Positions 1 through 12,230 of a DNA stretch of 64,000 nucleotides are shown here, in pieces. Positions within the stretch are counted from its first letter, which is position 1; the number at the start of each line of letters is the position of its first letter. Below the pieces are notes generated by a model, which was given only the letters and a program-made list of their open reading frames with translations, searched no databases and was not told where the DNA came from. This DNA is from Sympetrum striolatum (Eukaryota > Arthropoda > Insecta > Odonata > Libellulidae): the NCBI GenBank assembly GCA_947579665.1, contig OX388348.1, positions 7,316,001-7,380,000 on the forward strand. Direction: 5' to 3'. A program made the translations under genes and the position numbers.

Positions 1-821
1 CGTTATTTATAATCCTGGGTGTTTTGCCTTTAAGACATTTATTTGTCTATAAGGTACTAAAAATGTTTTATAATAAGGGAGGATACAAAATTAAACATAA
101 AGACTTACAAAAATATTTTAAGAACTGGAATGTCTATAACAATACTTGGACCTAAGTATAAATTCTTCAAACATATGTACATGTATCTAGCACTTAAACT
201 ATTCTCTTACCCTCCCAGGTAATCTGGTTAATCCAACTTCTGTTTTTGTATTTCTAAGAGATTTAAGGAAATGGCTCTTTTCAAATGAAAACTTAGAAAA
301 TATTTCGTAAATGCACTCTTTCTTGATTTTTCTTTTTTCATTATATAGTTCCTATGTAATTATTGTGGCATTGTAATATTTTTGTTATTTTTTTTGTTTA
401 GCTTCATGCAAATATGATTTGAGGTAACCCCAAGACAGGCTCTTTATCCTCTGGGGTACTTATATTCCCCCCTTCTTTTTTGTTCTTTCTGGTCTACTAT
501 ACAGTACATTGTATGTTATATAAAATTTGTAAAAGGGTGGTAATAAAATTATTGATATTACTATAAGCATTTGTTTCTCATTTGTGTAAACAATATTATA
601 TTTAATAATTTTCTTTAACTATGTAATGTAAAAAGAAATCCACAAATGCTCTATTACCTGATTTTGAATGCGAGATTCTCTTATCAGTACACAAATGCAC
701 TCGGCAAATTTGATTCAGGAAAAGAACATTTTAACCCCCTAATGAACGCCATAGCTACTATTATTCATTATTTTTTTACGGTTGGTTTTTTATTTAAAGG
801 AATAGACTAACATATGCTTAC
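1..821. other. No coding gene seen; possible plus-strand 3' end
   Basis: AT-rich sequence without a recognisable coding region. An AATAAA at about 542-547 on the plus strand follows a pyrimidine-rich stretch (420-500), so this could be the 3' end of a gene or LINE whose body lies to the left of the window. That is inference only. Confidence 0.3.
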
Positions 822-910
822 CTTTGATCCTATTTGCACAGAAATTGCCATTGTTCAGTAAAGTTCCACAATCAATAATGACAGAACTCAAATGAAATTG
901 AATCGTAATT
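822..910 (-). CDS. Possible internal coding exon, unidentified
   Basis: On the minus strand an 89-nt open segment is bounded by a good acceptor (pyrimidine-rich tract ending TATAG before 910) and a consensus donor (AAAG/GTAAGC at 822/821). It enters after two bases of a codon and leaves after one, encoding 29 residues with two cysteines and a CANRIKG end. No family was recognised. It may belong to the gene of the exon at 1500-1795, but the phases of the two do not join directly, so an exon between them would be missing or they are unrelated. The evidence is splice signals plus an open frame, which can arise by chance. Confidence 0.28.
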
Positions 911-1499
911 CTATAAAAAATGAATAAGTTATTTTTGCTATGTTTGTTATAAATATGAATCATACTGCAATTTAAATCCAGATATGTTTGTGAAATCCCT
1001 AAAACAATCACGACGCTCTATTGAACACTATGACACTATGAAAGACCTATTTATGCCTCATTTTAGAAAATATTTCCCTAAGTTAACAAAACATGATTCC
1101 CTAACATTGATAAATACTAGAAGTAACCTCACCTATTTTATAAGATAAAGCAATGAAAAGGTCAGCTTTTGAAAATCCAACTACTTAATAAACACTTCCA
1201 CTAGACTTATCACTGAGATTTCTTTATCCTTATTGTAAATGCTAGTGTCACAAAATATTGCTTCCTCTCCAAAATGACTATCATCTACTTACCATTCATT
1301 CTAAACTTAAACGTTTTGTATACTCTTACAAGAAAATGCAGAAGTCCATATTTAACAATGGAATAAGTTCCCAGGAGGAAGTGTTGAGCTATTAGATATA
1401 CTCTGCATTTTCAAAAAATGCCAAATGAATCCTTTCAAATACAGTCACGAGTATTACCCCAGATGGAATCTATTTGTATAGCCATCAATGTGTTCTTAC
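911..1499. other. Probable intron or intergenic DNA
   Basis: Between the two candidate minus-strand exons. Only one further weak exon-like segment (about 1340-1390, minus) was seen. Confidence 0.3.
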
Positions 1500-1795
1500 C
1501 AGCACTGCCTTCCCTTTCTTTCCAGATGAAAGTTCAGGCTTCTTGGACCTCACGATATTGCCAGATCCAGTGCAGAGGTGCACTGACAGAGACAGAGAAA
1601 TAAGTGAGAGCAGACCCAAGGCGATGATGAATGCAGGTGGTGCAAGCACTGCCAAGGGCAAAAACGAAGAAGCAGCAGAAGAGGAAAGGCGCCAAGTCAC
1701 TACAGATCCAGCAACAGTTAAGGCCACACCAGATGCCTGCAGGAGACAAGAGCAAATTTTCGAGAAATCCACTGGATAATTGACTACGTTTATAT
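1500..1795 (-). CDS. Probable exon of a membrane protein, unidentified
   Basis: The minus-strand frame is open from an acceptor (CTTTTGTAG before 1795) to a consensus donor (GTAAGA starting at 1499) and leaves in phase 0. It encodes roughly 98 residues. A segment around LLQASGVALTVAGSVVTW and a longer one around PPAFIIALGLLSLISLSLSV are strongly hydrophobic and look like two membrane helices, followed by a basic, serine-rich tail (VRSKKPELSSGKKGK). A two-helix pair with a short connecting loop suggests a small multipass membrane protein; I could not place it in a family. A possible terminal exon lies at about 1340-1390 (phase 0, short, ends FHC-stop) but its acceptor is weak. The opposite strand is also open here but is hydrophilic and low in complexity, so I prefer the minus strand. 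Confidence 0.42.
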
Positions 1796-2182
1796 CTACA
1801 AAAGAAGCATGAAAAACTAAACATTCAATGCATCCTAATGGTGGTCCTGATAATGGTATTCTTCAACTGGCAGTAGGACAGCCTGGTGAATTATTTTCCT
1901 ACACCCCCCTAATACAATTACAATATTCATGATGAACTTCTTTAAGAGAAATTCATCCAGGTGTAAAAGCACTTCAGATATCTGGGAGGTGGTGACATTA
2001 AAATGGTCCATCTTTAAGAAAACAAATATCACCCAATTTACAGCCTAAAATTGACACTGCTATAAAATGCGTAATGGAAATACTGAATGAAGTAGAAAAG
2101 ATAAAATGGGATACCACCAGTCTCAGCGATGCAAGTGGAAAATCAGAAGACCTACTGACACTAAATGGAAGACATTTAATCT

Positions 2183-2252
2183 AGGAAAGGGTTAAAGGTA
2201 CTTTGCACATAAGGGCGTGCACACAGGAAAAATCCCAAGGAAAAACGGACTT
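2183..2252 (+). repeat. 70-bp block shared with a Helitron at 33731
   Basis: The stretch with GGGCGTGCAC and AAAAACGGACTTG matches 33731-33802 over its whole length with few differences. Here it runs straight into LINE endonuclease sequence; at 33.7 kb it is followed by unrelated sequence. Confidence 0.7.
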
Positions 2253-2544
2253 GCAGGTCTTCCAAGTCTATGCATTGAGAGAAGCACGCAGCAAAGATGG
2301 AATGGAAAACTTCTACCAAACTCTTGGCACTAAACATGACATAGAGCCACATTACTATAGAGTAGCAATGGGCAATTCTAATGCTCCTGTAGGTGTGCAT
2401 GAAGCTGATGACAATGCTCTGGGACAATACAGACTGGGCCAAAGAAATGGGCGAGGTCACCGCTTAGTAGAGTTTGCAGAATGCAGCAACTTGTACATAA
2501 CAAATACGTACTTTAAGAAGAAGCCTACAAGGGAATGGAGGTAG
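2247..2544 (+). pseudogene. LINE apurinic-type endonuclease fragment
   Basis: The open frame reads through LQVFQVYAL near the start, a GNSNAPVGVH stretch at the position of the catalytic GDFNA-VG motif, and G-RNGRGHRLVEFAECSNLYITNTYF near the end. This order is typical of the endonuclease domain of non-LTR retrotransposons often annotated craniofacial-development-protein-2-like. The catalytic Asp of GDFN is replaced (GNSN) and the frame ends after REWR. No reverse transcriptase follows, so this is a dead fragment of roughly 100 residues from a domain that normally exceeds 200. Confidence 0.72.
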
Positions 2545-2830
2545 TAGGGTCCCAGTGGAACAAAAATGAAATATATGTATTAATATAATAATGAAAGGCC
2601 GCTGATAGTTGAGATATAGAATAAACAAAGCATTAAAAACCATCAAAGTGCAAAATTCTCCTGTTTAACATACATTGCATTTCATGTATGAAAGAATTTC
2701 ATGATTACCCTAATGATCCTTGGTTAGATGCCGGCGTATAAATGCTCAACGTATTTGCGCTCAATGCGCCATTTTAATGCCTTTGATGAGCTAAGACTCA
2801 GCGTCCTCTACTTTTTGGGACACTCTATAC

Positions 2831-3510
2831 CAGTGGTTCCCAACGGAGGCGCTACCGCCTCCTAAGGGGGCGTTCTGTGCCCAAATCATATTGAGGGGGC
2901 GCTGAGGTCCAGCCGCCGCCCCCTTGAGCAGTTGGCGTTTTTAATGGTCACTGACGGCATTACTGACATCTTTGTTTCGATTCTTCAACTTTTGAAGCTA
3001 CAGCCTTTTGGTGCCAGGTGTCAGAAACATTGTTATAAATGCTTTCTCAGCTCTCGCAAAAGCTTGTGGCAGAAGGATGCGTCACGAATGGGGTTGGACT
3101 AATCCGTGGAATGGGCATGCTGACGGAATGGAGGGGAGGGGTACGGAGGAGAGGGGCGGAAACCTTGTTTGCAGGGCGGCTAATAGTGCGTTTTCAATGG
3201 AAATACGGACATTGTAACTGCCGTTAAAATTCTGCATAAAGGTTATTTGGCAAAAGGAGAATGAAACTCAACCCGATTAAAAAACACATATCTCCCCGAG
3301 AGATTGTTTTAAATCATCTCTCTACTTTGGAATATACATAGTAGTTCCAAGGATTTTATCTGTTGATGACATGACCCTATCAAAAACTTTTTAAAACTTT
3401 TTGCATGTACCATTGTACATGCTATATATTGAAAGTTAACCGAAGGGGGGCGTTATCAAATTATTGACTGAAAAAGTGGGCGCTGACTCGAAAAAGGTTG
3501 GGAACCTATG
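2831..3510. mobile_element. Non-autonomous hAT element (MITE), 680 bp
   Basis: The ends are imperfect inverted repeats: CAGTGGTTCCCAAC at 2831 and its complement, as CATAGGTTCCCAAC, ending at 3510. The element is flanked on both sides by the identical 8 bp CTCTATAC (2823-2830 and 3511-3518). CAG-type ends and an 8-bp target duplication are hallmarks of the hAT superfamily. Subterminal regions are rich in GGGGGCG and GGAGGCG motifs on both sides, a pattern seen where hAT transposases bind. Short open frames inside show no transposase similarity. Confidence 0.9.
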
Positions 3511-3518
3511 CTCTATAC

Positions 3519-6339
3519 AGATGGATGCACTAGCTGAAGTGCACGATGATTTAAAACGGGAAATATATACTCCGCGTCATACATTCCAGTCAATAAGGGC
3601 GCAAACTCAGTGTATTTTCCGATAAGCGGCGAAGACATCCTCACGCTATCCCGACTTTACGCGAAACTCCAGATTATAACGGATAAAAACCAAGATTTGT
3701 AGTATACATTTGTCGATTTCAACTTCATTTCTGATTATATTTGGATAAGAGTAAGTTTATCTGCACGGTAGTGAAGATTTTATACTTTTATAGCTATAAC
3801 AACAATACATAAAGCGGACATAGAATGAAAGGTTGCGTTTTCTTTGTATCATTGGCACGTATATAAACCATTTACTATGTTTTCTTTCAAGTAAACGCAA
3901 TTTAGTTAAAAATTGTTTAAGTGCAGCGTAACTTCAGAGAAATTTGTTCATTCAGCCCAATTTATGCGTCACCTAAAACTTTTTTATTTCTCACGTGACG
4001 AAGAACTTGTCGCGAGTGAAATTGTGATAAATGTTGTAATTTTCATTTATAATTATAGATCATTGGATTATATTTCGATGATTTTAATTTGATTCTTGAT
4101 GATGATTTCGATGATCTTATGTGGAAAATGTATTCGAACGGTTTTGAAAAGACAGGATTGAGGGAAAATTAATGGGAAATCGAGAAAAACCTATTCTGTT
4201 TTCAGTGAGGGAAAGGAACGAGGGAAAAGAATTTTCTGTACCTCCATCACTTTTAAAAGTAAATGAAAAGGAATTGGCAAAATAAATTTGGGAATAAATA
4301 GATAAAGGAATGATAGTAGGTAAAGATGAGTGTAGTTAGGAAGATATACTACAGACAACAAAGAATTCAATTCCGAAACTATTAAACGCACCACATGATC
4401 AAAATGGAATATAAAATTAACGCGAGAAATACAACAGCAAAGAGGCGTACGTAAGGAACGAAATCTAAAGTAGCTGATACTGAAAGGAGAAAACCAATTC
4501 TTATAAATGTACCAAACAATAAATAAATAAAATTTGGAATGAAAATTAACCCTATGGAAAATTATGCGGTTTAACAAAGATAAGAAAGCTACGTTAACGA
4601 TCTGTGTTGAAGTAGAAAAACTAGAATCAAGTCTAAGTTAGGAGCGCTATTTCTTGGGATGCAAGGCGCACAAATAAGGCTAGAAAAGAATTAGCAGTAG
4701 TCAAGAAGAATTTCATGAGGCAAAAGTAAAAAATGGCAATTCTACTTTGAAATTATCACCCGAAGAGTAATCGATAAAATTCAGTCACATAAAAATCACC
4801 ACATAGACGGACTCTAAAATATTGATCACTGTGATTTGAGAAGTCACTTTAAAGGAGTGCTATTTTTGCAAGGATGTGTTCGTCGAATTTAAAAACAGAG
4901 GAAAAATTTGCAAAAGAGTATTATTAAGTTTTTGGTGCATTTGTATCGATTTCATACACATTTAGAATTGATGATCAGCGCTAATATTGCGGAGAGAACA
5001 AACGCGTGAGAAGCTGGACTACTCAACAAACATTGAAAAAAGTTTGAATGTGAAAATAGTCACTTAAATAAACCAGTGAAAGTTCTTTACCCCAAAGATA
5101 AAGTTGAAGATGCAGAAAGCCTTTCTGATGGGAGGAATGTCGCAGTAATCCATGGCAACACTTCATCCGCCTTCATTAACACTACGTCACACTGAAATCT
5201 GAAAAACAAGGAATTATGTCAAATATGTGTAAACGTAAAGATTATTTCCATTTTCGTCGTAACAAAGTAACTTTTGACACAAAAAGATACGAGCTTAAAT
5301 GAGAGCTAACGAAAAAAGCATCGCGAATAATGATAAAACTCCTTGCAAATAAAAGATAAAAAGCGAATTCGACTCCACTTTCTAACTTCAAGAGAGAAGA
5401 ACCTACAGGTGCAGACTGTAGTTAATTTGGCACTGTGAGGCGTCCACAAATGTAGCCTTTCCAAATCCAGTGAGGGTTGAGAAATAATGGGAAGGAATTG
5501 CGTATCTGTTTGAAAGCGATAGCAGCAGAGGCTGTAAATACTTCGAGAAACGGGGCAATTGTAATTCACAGGAGGTCGAGGTGAAAAGATAGGAGATGAG
5601 AGTGGAATCAATTTCCACAGTTCAATTCGTGAAATATGCATTAGCAGAAACGATTAAAACCTGGGATGCTTGAATTGACTCCTTTTAAAATGGATGTCTT
5701 TTACAGGTTATATGTATGAACTAACAATCCAAAAGCCAAAGTGATTCATACGACCTCGTCTTAGAAAGACTGGAAAAGATTTGCTGAAGAGGAAATTGTA
5801 AAAGAAGGCACCAATCCACGGAATCTCCCTTCGTTTTGGAGCATTTTAGCTGTTCAGCGTCCAGTCTTTTTTCCATCTTCAGAATGATACACTATAGTGC
5901 GTACATTACCATAGTAATGTACGCTCGACGAAGTCAGAAAATAAACAGTTATTGACTAAATTTTGTATTTCATCGAAGAGATCCAGTTTACAGTTTTTCA
6001 TTGTAAAGATTTGAATCTTCAACGAATTTACTTCTTACGGTCACATTCTTTCTAATTGGGGAGACCGAGGCAACCCCAGCTAAATGGTAAATGGTTGTAT
6101 TGAGTGACTAACAATCACTGTTGGCATTAAGTTCCCCAGTAGCTAGAAGCTGTGCGAGCACTTGATTTTTTTGTGTCGTTAAAATTATTGCTTTTAAAAG
6201 TTTTCATATAATTTTCGACTTCATATTTCATTGAGGTAATTGCGTATTGTATTGTTTTATCTTATGTTCGAAAAAATACATCAACCTGTCAGTGGTAAAT
6301 TGTCTAGTACATCAATTGTCTAGTAGTAAAACTACATTT
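3519..6339. other. No gene or recognised repeat except a short palindrome
   Basis: Several open frames of 70-130 codons occur here (for example minus 4191-4577 and 5306-5641), but they are low in complexity, lack recognisable motifs and lack splice support. I read this stretch as noncoding or decayed DNA. Confidence 0.4.
5899..5924. repeat. Perfect 11-bp palindrome with 4-nt loop
   Basis: GCGTACATTAC, a CATA spacer, then GTAATGTACGC. It can form a hairpin. No flanking target duplication was identified. Confidence 0.7.
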
Positions 6340-6575
6340 TCATGCCGGTCAGTGACACATGTAGAACATGGTTAGAATTTTGATCCGAAAATTTAAAAGA
6401 CATCTTCGAAGCCTTGGTTCAAGGCTTGGTTAGGGCAAATATTATTCTATTTGAAATGCATTGTGGCGATATTTTAGATTTTTTTATTCCTTCCCGATAA
6501 TACGGAAACTTGAAACTTGGCATGTAGATAAAGATCTTGAATATATTTAATGAACGCTGTTTTCTTTAATCCTTT
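6340..6575 (+). repeat. Modular repeat, single-module fragment
   Basis: It contains the module signature: GGCTTGGTTAGGGCAAATAT, then GAAATGCATTGTGGCGAT, a T-rich run, CCTTCCCGATAA, and AACTTGAAACTTGGCATGTA. The motif that is GGTTCGATGCC elsewhere is degraded to a duplicated CTTGGTT here. It lies just upstream of the LINE at 6.7 kb. Confidence 0.7.
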
Positions 6576-6676
6576 GAATCGACTGCAACATAATGCGGGT
6601 GATCAGCTCAGCGTTGACCAAAGGATTAAGGTAGCCTCGGACAGTAATGAGAAGACGAGCGGCGAGTAAACGGACT

Positions 6677-8631
6677 ATGAGAATTGGAACTTGGAATATA
6701 AAGACAATGAAGGGAAGGAAGTGGAAATAGTGGAAGAAATAGAAAAATATAGACTGGAAATACTGGGATTAAGCGAAGCTTAAAAAGAAAGCTAAAGGAA
6801 AAATTTAATTGGAGAAGGGATACGTATTATTGTACGCAGGAGTCTCCCCAGGAGAAAGAGCTAAGGAAGGAGTCGGAGTTATTTTAAGTGAAGGAATGGA
6901 AAAAAGGGTGAATACATGGGAACCAGTAAATTCCAGAATAATTGGTGTTAGACTAGACCTAGAAAGTAAGATTACTTTAATACAAGTATATTCTCCAATC
7001 GATGATTGCGAGATCCTTGAAAAAAAGGAATTATATGTTCAACTACGAAAAACAGTTGATACCGAGAATGAAGAGAATAGACAAGTAATATTGATGGGCG
7101 ATTTTAATGGCCGCACCGGAAATAATATCTCAAGAGCACATGGATGTATGGGACCTTATGGAGGGGAGAAAAGAGTAAACGAAAACGGACAGAGATGTAC
7201 AGAATTGTGAGTAGAAAATCAACTTCTGCAGGGAAACTCACTATTCCCACATGAAAAAATACACAAAATAACTTTTGAAGCTGAGGGAAGAGATGCTAAA
7301 AGCACAATCGATCACATAATATATTCACACACTCCGAAATGCCATTGTGGACGTAAACGTGATCAGAGGTGCAGAATTGGTATCTGACCACAGACTCGTA
7401 ATTGCTAAGACAAGGATTAAGAAAGAAAACGTAGAGAAACATAAGAAGATTGAAAATATCCAAGTGAAGCAGCTAGCAGACCCTGACATTAAAAAGAAAT
7501 ATAAAGAGATAATTTAACTAAAATTAGAGGATTTTGAAATTAATGAAGCCACTGAAATAAATCATACGTGGAAAAATCTTAAGAATATAATAATGGAAAC
7601 AGCAAGTAAAGTGAAACGGAATGGTTGTAAGCAGATCATTAAGCAATGCAAAGTTCATGAGAAAACATTGGAAATGAAATTGAACACAATTTTGTAGAAC
7701 GGAGGAAACAATTTTGGAATACAATTAAAGCATTGAAAGGAAAGCATGGGAAGCCAGCTAAAAATATAAAAAATGAAGAGATTTTACTAATTTCAGACTG
7801 GAGAGGTATCCTGGAAGAATGGAGAAAAGATTATGAGAAAACTTTCCGAGAAGAATATTGTGTAGATATAACGAATACGATACAAGAACAGGAAGGAGGA
7901 AACGATGAGATTACGCAGGAAGCAATGAAAAAAATCCGAACCTGCAAAGCTGCAGGATTCGATGATATAGCCCCTGAATTCATTAAATTTGGTGGGAAAA
8001 ATATGATACGTATTCTCACAAAAATACTTCAGTGGGCATGTAGAACAATGACTATCCCAGACGAGTGGAAGACTAATATTATAGTACCAGTTTTTAAAAA
8101 AGGTAATAACAAAGAATGCAAAAACTACCGGCCAATATGCCTTTACTCGGTTATTTACAAATTATAAACAAGAGTACTGGAGAAAAACTTAGAAAAATCA
8201 TAAAAAGTAAACTTGAAGAGGAACAAGCAGGTTTTAGTTCTGGAAGACCAACTCAAGACCACATTTTTACCTTAAGAACGTTAATAGGAAAAACAATTGA
8301 GAAAAACAGAAAGCTTTACCTAGCATTTCTAGATTTGAGAGCAGCCCTTGATACAGTACCACAAAAGTACCTTTGGGAAGCTCTGTTTAGGAAAAAGGTA
8401 CCCAATAAACTCATTAAATTAATCCAAAGTCTATATACCGAAGCAAAGAGAATAGTTGGAATTGAGGGAAATGTATCTGGGGAATTCTGGATGGAGAAAG
8501 GTATAAAACAAGGTGAAAGCCTAAGTCCACTCCTATTTATTAATTTTATGGATGAAATAAGAAATACCTGAAGAGAAAAACAATAAGAACTAAAATTGGA
8601 TTTTGGAATTTAAAAACGGTGTATCTACAGT
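6677..8631 (+). pseudogene. Defective APE-RT non-LTR retrotransposon
   Basis: Pieces of one LINE polyprotein can be followed through frameshifts and stops. It opens with MRIGTWNIKTM (start of an endonuclease domain), continues to the catalytic loop VILMGDFNGRTGNN (about 7088-7130), STIDHIIYS and VSDHRLV (about 7300-7400), and then the reverse transcriptase. In the RT, KAAGFDDIAPEF and KKGNNKECKNYRPICL precede EQAGFSSGRPTQDHIFTLR, the motif-A block LAFLDLRAALDTVP, and GIKQGESLSPLLF. The copy stops at the TKIGFWNLKTVYLQ block, just before the expected YADD box, so it lacks the catalytic Asp pair. Stops occur near 7208 and 8570, and frames change near 6710 and 8160. The family resembles RTE/CFDP2-like LINEs, and 62325-62690 looks like the 3' tail of a similar family. 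It is inactive. Confidence 0.88.
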
Positions 8632-8859
8632 AGGGTGGACCGAAAAAATCGAAATCGATCAACGGCTAGTGCTTAAAGTTTGCGGTTGGTGGTCCTTATA
8701 ACATGTAAAAAAATTCAACTCGATCGGATTATGCCCTGAGGCTGTGAATTTTAGTCAGAATTTAAAATTTTTGCATTTCTTCCTGATGGTTTCTAAATGT
8801 TCCCGAAGTGATTTAATGGCAAAGAAGTACATATATTGCTTTCTTGTTGCTTAATATTA
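8632..8859. other. Possible transposon end
   Basis: The LINE breaks off abruptly at TAGGGTGGACCGAAAAA, which looks like the terminus of a DNA element, but I found no matching inverted end. Confidence 0.25.
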
Positions 8860-9839
8860 AAGATTTAGTTCGTTTGAATAATGGAAAATGGTTTCTCAGT
8901 CCGCCAAAATTTGTCAAAATACGCAAAATATACAAAAATGTTACGGCTGTTGATTCGACAAAACTGTGGGTCGTTTTGTAATTTTTTCTGATAAAAATGT
9001 AATCCTTGGTTCGACGCTAGGTCAGGGCAAATATTCTCCCATTTAAAATGCATTGCAAAGATTTTAAAGATATTTTTTGAATCCCTTCCTGATAAGATAA
9101 ACTTGAAACTCGGCTATACATTAAACTATATTTGATGTAGGTTGTTTTACATTTCGCTGATGGTCCTTAGTTCGATCCCAGTGAGTTATTTACATTCCAC
9201 AGTGCGTTTCTAATGGGGATAACGGAATACGAATTAGGTCTTTCCCGGAATGACATCGACTTCAAACTTTGCATATGATAAGAACGAGTCCTATCAAGTT
9301 ATTTGGTGTATTCTTATCTACCAATAGGTCCTGAGTTCGACACCAGGCGTCTCTAAAATTAGATATTGCTACGGTTCCCATGATTTTTGAATCCCTTCTC
9401 GATAACATATTAACCTAAAACTCGGCATTTGAATAGAGATCATAAATACATTTATATACGCTATTTAAAGTTCTGATGTCCTTAGTTCGATTCCAAAGAG
9501 CCATTTACATTATCATATGTGATTCAGATGGGGATAACGGACTCTTAATTCTGAACCTTCCCGGTATAATATCCACTTCAAAATTTCACATCTACCAAAA
9601 TATGTATTCACATTTTGCAAAAGATCCTTTGTTTGACACCGGACAGCTCTACCATTTAATGCTTACGGAGGGAATTTCAAAGTATTTATGATTAATTTAC
9701 CGAGAAGTTGGAAATTCTACGGCCAGGGGCATGTGAACAGAAGTAATAGATGGCAATTCTTTTAAGATTTTCACTAAGTCTTTGCAAATTATAGTTCTTG
9801 AATCATATGCCTGCAGTATGCATGCAACTTTTACTCGTA
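8860..9839 (+). repeat. Modular repeat copy with 3' terminus
   Basis: Five B-box-like motifs lie near 9008, 9167, 9333, 9483 and 9630 (spacing 147-166 bp), each within a diverged module that also carries a TTCCCGATAA-type and a TTGAAACTCGGC-type segment. It ends with CCTGCAGTATGCATGCA, a degenerate form of the terminal hairpin, then TTTTACTCGTA at 9839. The first module is truncated. Confidence 0.8.
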
Positions 9840-9840
9840 C

Positions 9841-10620
9841 CAATATTTACGCACTCATTCACTGGGGATGAAAATGGAATTGGAATTTTTACGACGTACT
9901 GGCCATAACGTGTAACTGACAGAAAAAAGTGCGACTTTGAACCCCAGTGTCATGGGTTCGATGCCAGAAGGCCGCGAGGTCCCCATTTTTCCATAAGGAT
10001 GCATTGAGGGGATTTTTACGGAAACCTATTTTAGGTACTTCCTGGTATGATATCGACTTCAAACTTTGCATTAAATAAGATCAAGTTCTACAAGTTTATA
10101 ATGTGTATTCACATCTGCGAATAGGTACTGGGTTCAACACCAGGAGTCTCTAAAATTAGAAATTGAGACGATTTTTAAAATTTTTTGAACAGTTTCCCCA
10201 TAAAATAGAAGCTTAAAACTCAACATGTGATTAGCGATAACAAACAGATTTTACATACGTTGTTCATCGTTTCCTTAATGGTCCTTGGTTCGATCCTAGA
10301 GAGCCATTTACATTACCCTGTGCATTTCAAATGGGGATAACGACCTCTCATTTTAGAACCTTCTCGGTAAGATATAGACTTAAAAATTTGCATCAAATAA
10401 GTTTTATTTCTATTAAGGCTTTATATGTATTCACATCTTCCAGAGGATCCTGGGTTCGACACCTGAGGTCTTTACTATTAGAAACGTATGGCGGGAATTT
10501 CAAATTATATATGATTCAGTTTCGAAAATATTTGAAGCTAAATCCCTGTAGGATAAGGAATTCAAAATTAAATCAAAATATTAATCTAAAGAGACGTATA
10601 ATATTCTTACATTCTAAACT
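9841..10620 (+). repeat. Modular repeat copy, second in tandem, truncated 3'
   Basis: It follows the previous copy almost immediately. The 5' signature TTTTTACGACGTACTGGCCA (about 9887) is shared with the copies at 30.9 and 43.3 kb. B-box-like motifs lie near 9954, 10131, 10281 and 10453. The terminal hairpin is missing, and the copy fades out before the piggyBac-like palindromes at 10.64 kb. Confidence 0.75.
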
Positions 10621-10636
10621 AATGTTGTAAAATGAC

Positions 10637-10700
10637 GCGCCCGAGATATCTCGGGCGTTGCGCCTGTGCGTTCCCTGACGCGCCCGAGATATCTCGGGCA
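10637..10700. repeat. Duplicated 18-bp perfect palindrome at piggyBac left end
   Basis: GCCCGAGATATCTCGGGC occurs twice, about 44 bp apart (near 10638 and 10682), each preceded by GACGC. The second copy is preceded by TTCCCTGACG, the same 10 bp found just inside the right piggyBac end at 16.97 kb. I take this as the left terminal region of the element. Confidence 0.75.
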
Positions 10701-11848
10701 AGGCTAATTTTTCCGTTTTCAACACGTCGCTCCCGAGTATTCTCGTGTTTCCTTCTCATTTCGCCATGCCGCTGGAGGAGATCAGTTAGCCGAAAGTTTT
10801 TGACTGTTATATTGAATATTTTGGCAGTATATCGATGTTTCGACCGTATATCAATCTTTACCAATAACGTTACTTAAACTTATAAACGTTGCTACGATTT
10901 GTTTGTTCTAATTGCTTTTCGTCAGTGATAAGGTCCAATATATATATATAAATCATAATGATCGTTTATTTTTCTATGAGTAGGAGGCAGTTGTAGTCAG
11001 TAATTGCTGTTTTACAAAGTATTGTTCATCTTATCTTGGAGTTGCTTTCCCTGAACCAACACCCATGTACTTCTCTGATACATTTTAATATTTGAATATA
11101 CACACTATACTAGCTTCAGTTAAATTAGATAACTCTTCTCTTTGTTATATTTTAAATATTTTTATTGTTTTCTCGTATATTTTTCGATTTTGCGTCCTGT
11201 GAAAGACCCGTTCGAAACAACATTTTTTTTGAAATTTTAGTCGACGTATTACTCGACTATCGACAGCAGATTTCTGTGGTCGCCTCTGATGTCATCAATA
11301 TATTTCTACTACCTCTAAAATATAATTAGTATTTTTTCTAACTCACTCTATCGGCTAAGATTTATTCTCTAGACTAACCAAACTCGCGGCAAAAATGAAA
11401 CGTTTGCTTTGCTCTCAATGCCTTGAGTTTCGGCCGCTAAGACGGCCGAGGGTACTTCAAAAGAGAAACAGTTGGAGCCCTTTCCTATGGGGGAGGAACC
11501 CCATAGTCATTTTGACACGTGTTGACCACTCTTCCTTTTTTCGCATTGCCGTTACTCCTGGTTGTTCGCCGTGGTTTTTCCAGAATATTTTCTATAAATC
11601 GGGCATTCGTCCTTCCTAAGCTGCAGCGGAGGAGTTTTATCATTATTTCTAGAAAATGTGCTTATTCTCATACGATATATCCTTCAGTTGTTTGTGGAGT
11701 TCTGTAGCATAAGCATCTATCATTTTCTCTCTCGCCTTTACGGTCTTCATTGCAATATTTGTATCGAATACCATTTTGGATTCTCGGAATACTTCGTAAA
11801 TCCTTGCATCTGATCGGAAATTACGGAGGAAAATCTCTCCAGTCTATC

Positions 11849-12228
11849 ATGGATCATCACGAAGATTCCGATCTTGAAACCGAAGACATCGAAATTGAAG
11901 TTTCCGGTTCCGATTCAAGCATTTCGGAAGAATCAGATTCTGAATCTATCGATGGATCAGAGCCAATTCAAGACGGTGAATGGAGTGAACTTCAATCATC
12001 AGGTTCTTCTGCTCCTGCACCAGCGAAATTTTTCTTTGAACGAGAATCTTCAATGAACTTTGAGGAAATCTTCCGATTTTGTACCATTGAAGTTTTTTGA
12101 ACTTTTCTTCGATGTTGACATGATTGCTTTCATTGCAAATCGCTACGCAAGCCAACCCTTCGGTGACAAGCCGTCGGGGTCTGACGCTGAAAAGGATAAG
12201 CTGCGGCGGGAAGTGAATGCACCAGAAA
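11849..12228 (+). pseudogene. piggyBac transposase, N-terminal part
   Basis: From the ATG at 11849 the protein begins with a very acidic region (DHHEDSDLETEDIEIEV, SESIDGSEPIQDGEW), as is usual for piggyBac N-termini. It then shifts frame around 12095 into ELFFDVDMIAFIANRYASQ, which fits the start of the conserved DDE_Tnp_1_7 domain. The coding region is cut by the Tigger insertion at 12231 and resumes at 15412. One frameshift is visible here besides the insertion. Confidence 0.75.
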
Positions 12229-12230
12229 TA

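Noticed and set aside
822..1795. Joining the exons at 1500-1795 and 822-910 into one coding sequence
   Set aside because: The first leaves in phase 0 while the second needs two carried bases, so they cannot be spliced directly.
3008..3227. Open frames inside the 680-bp hAT element
   Set aside because: GC-rich subterminal composition explains them; no transposase similarity.
4191..4577. 128-codon minus-strand open frame
   Set aside because: Aromatic/hydrophobic low-complexity translation of AT-rich DNA, no motif, no splice or neighbouring exon support.
5306..5641. 111-codon minus-strand open frame
   Set aside because: No recognisable domain; a second frame is open over the same stretch; no supporting signals.
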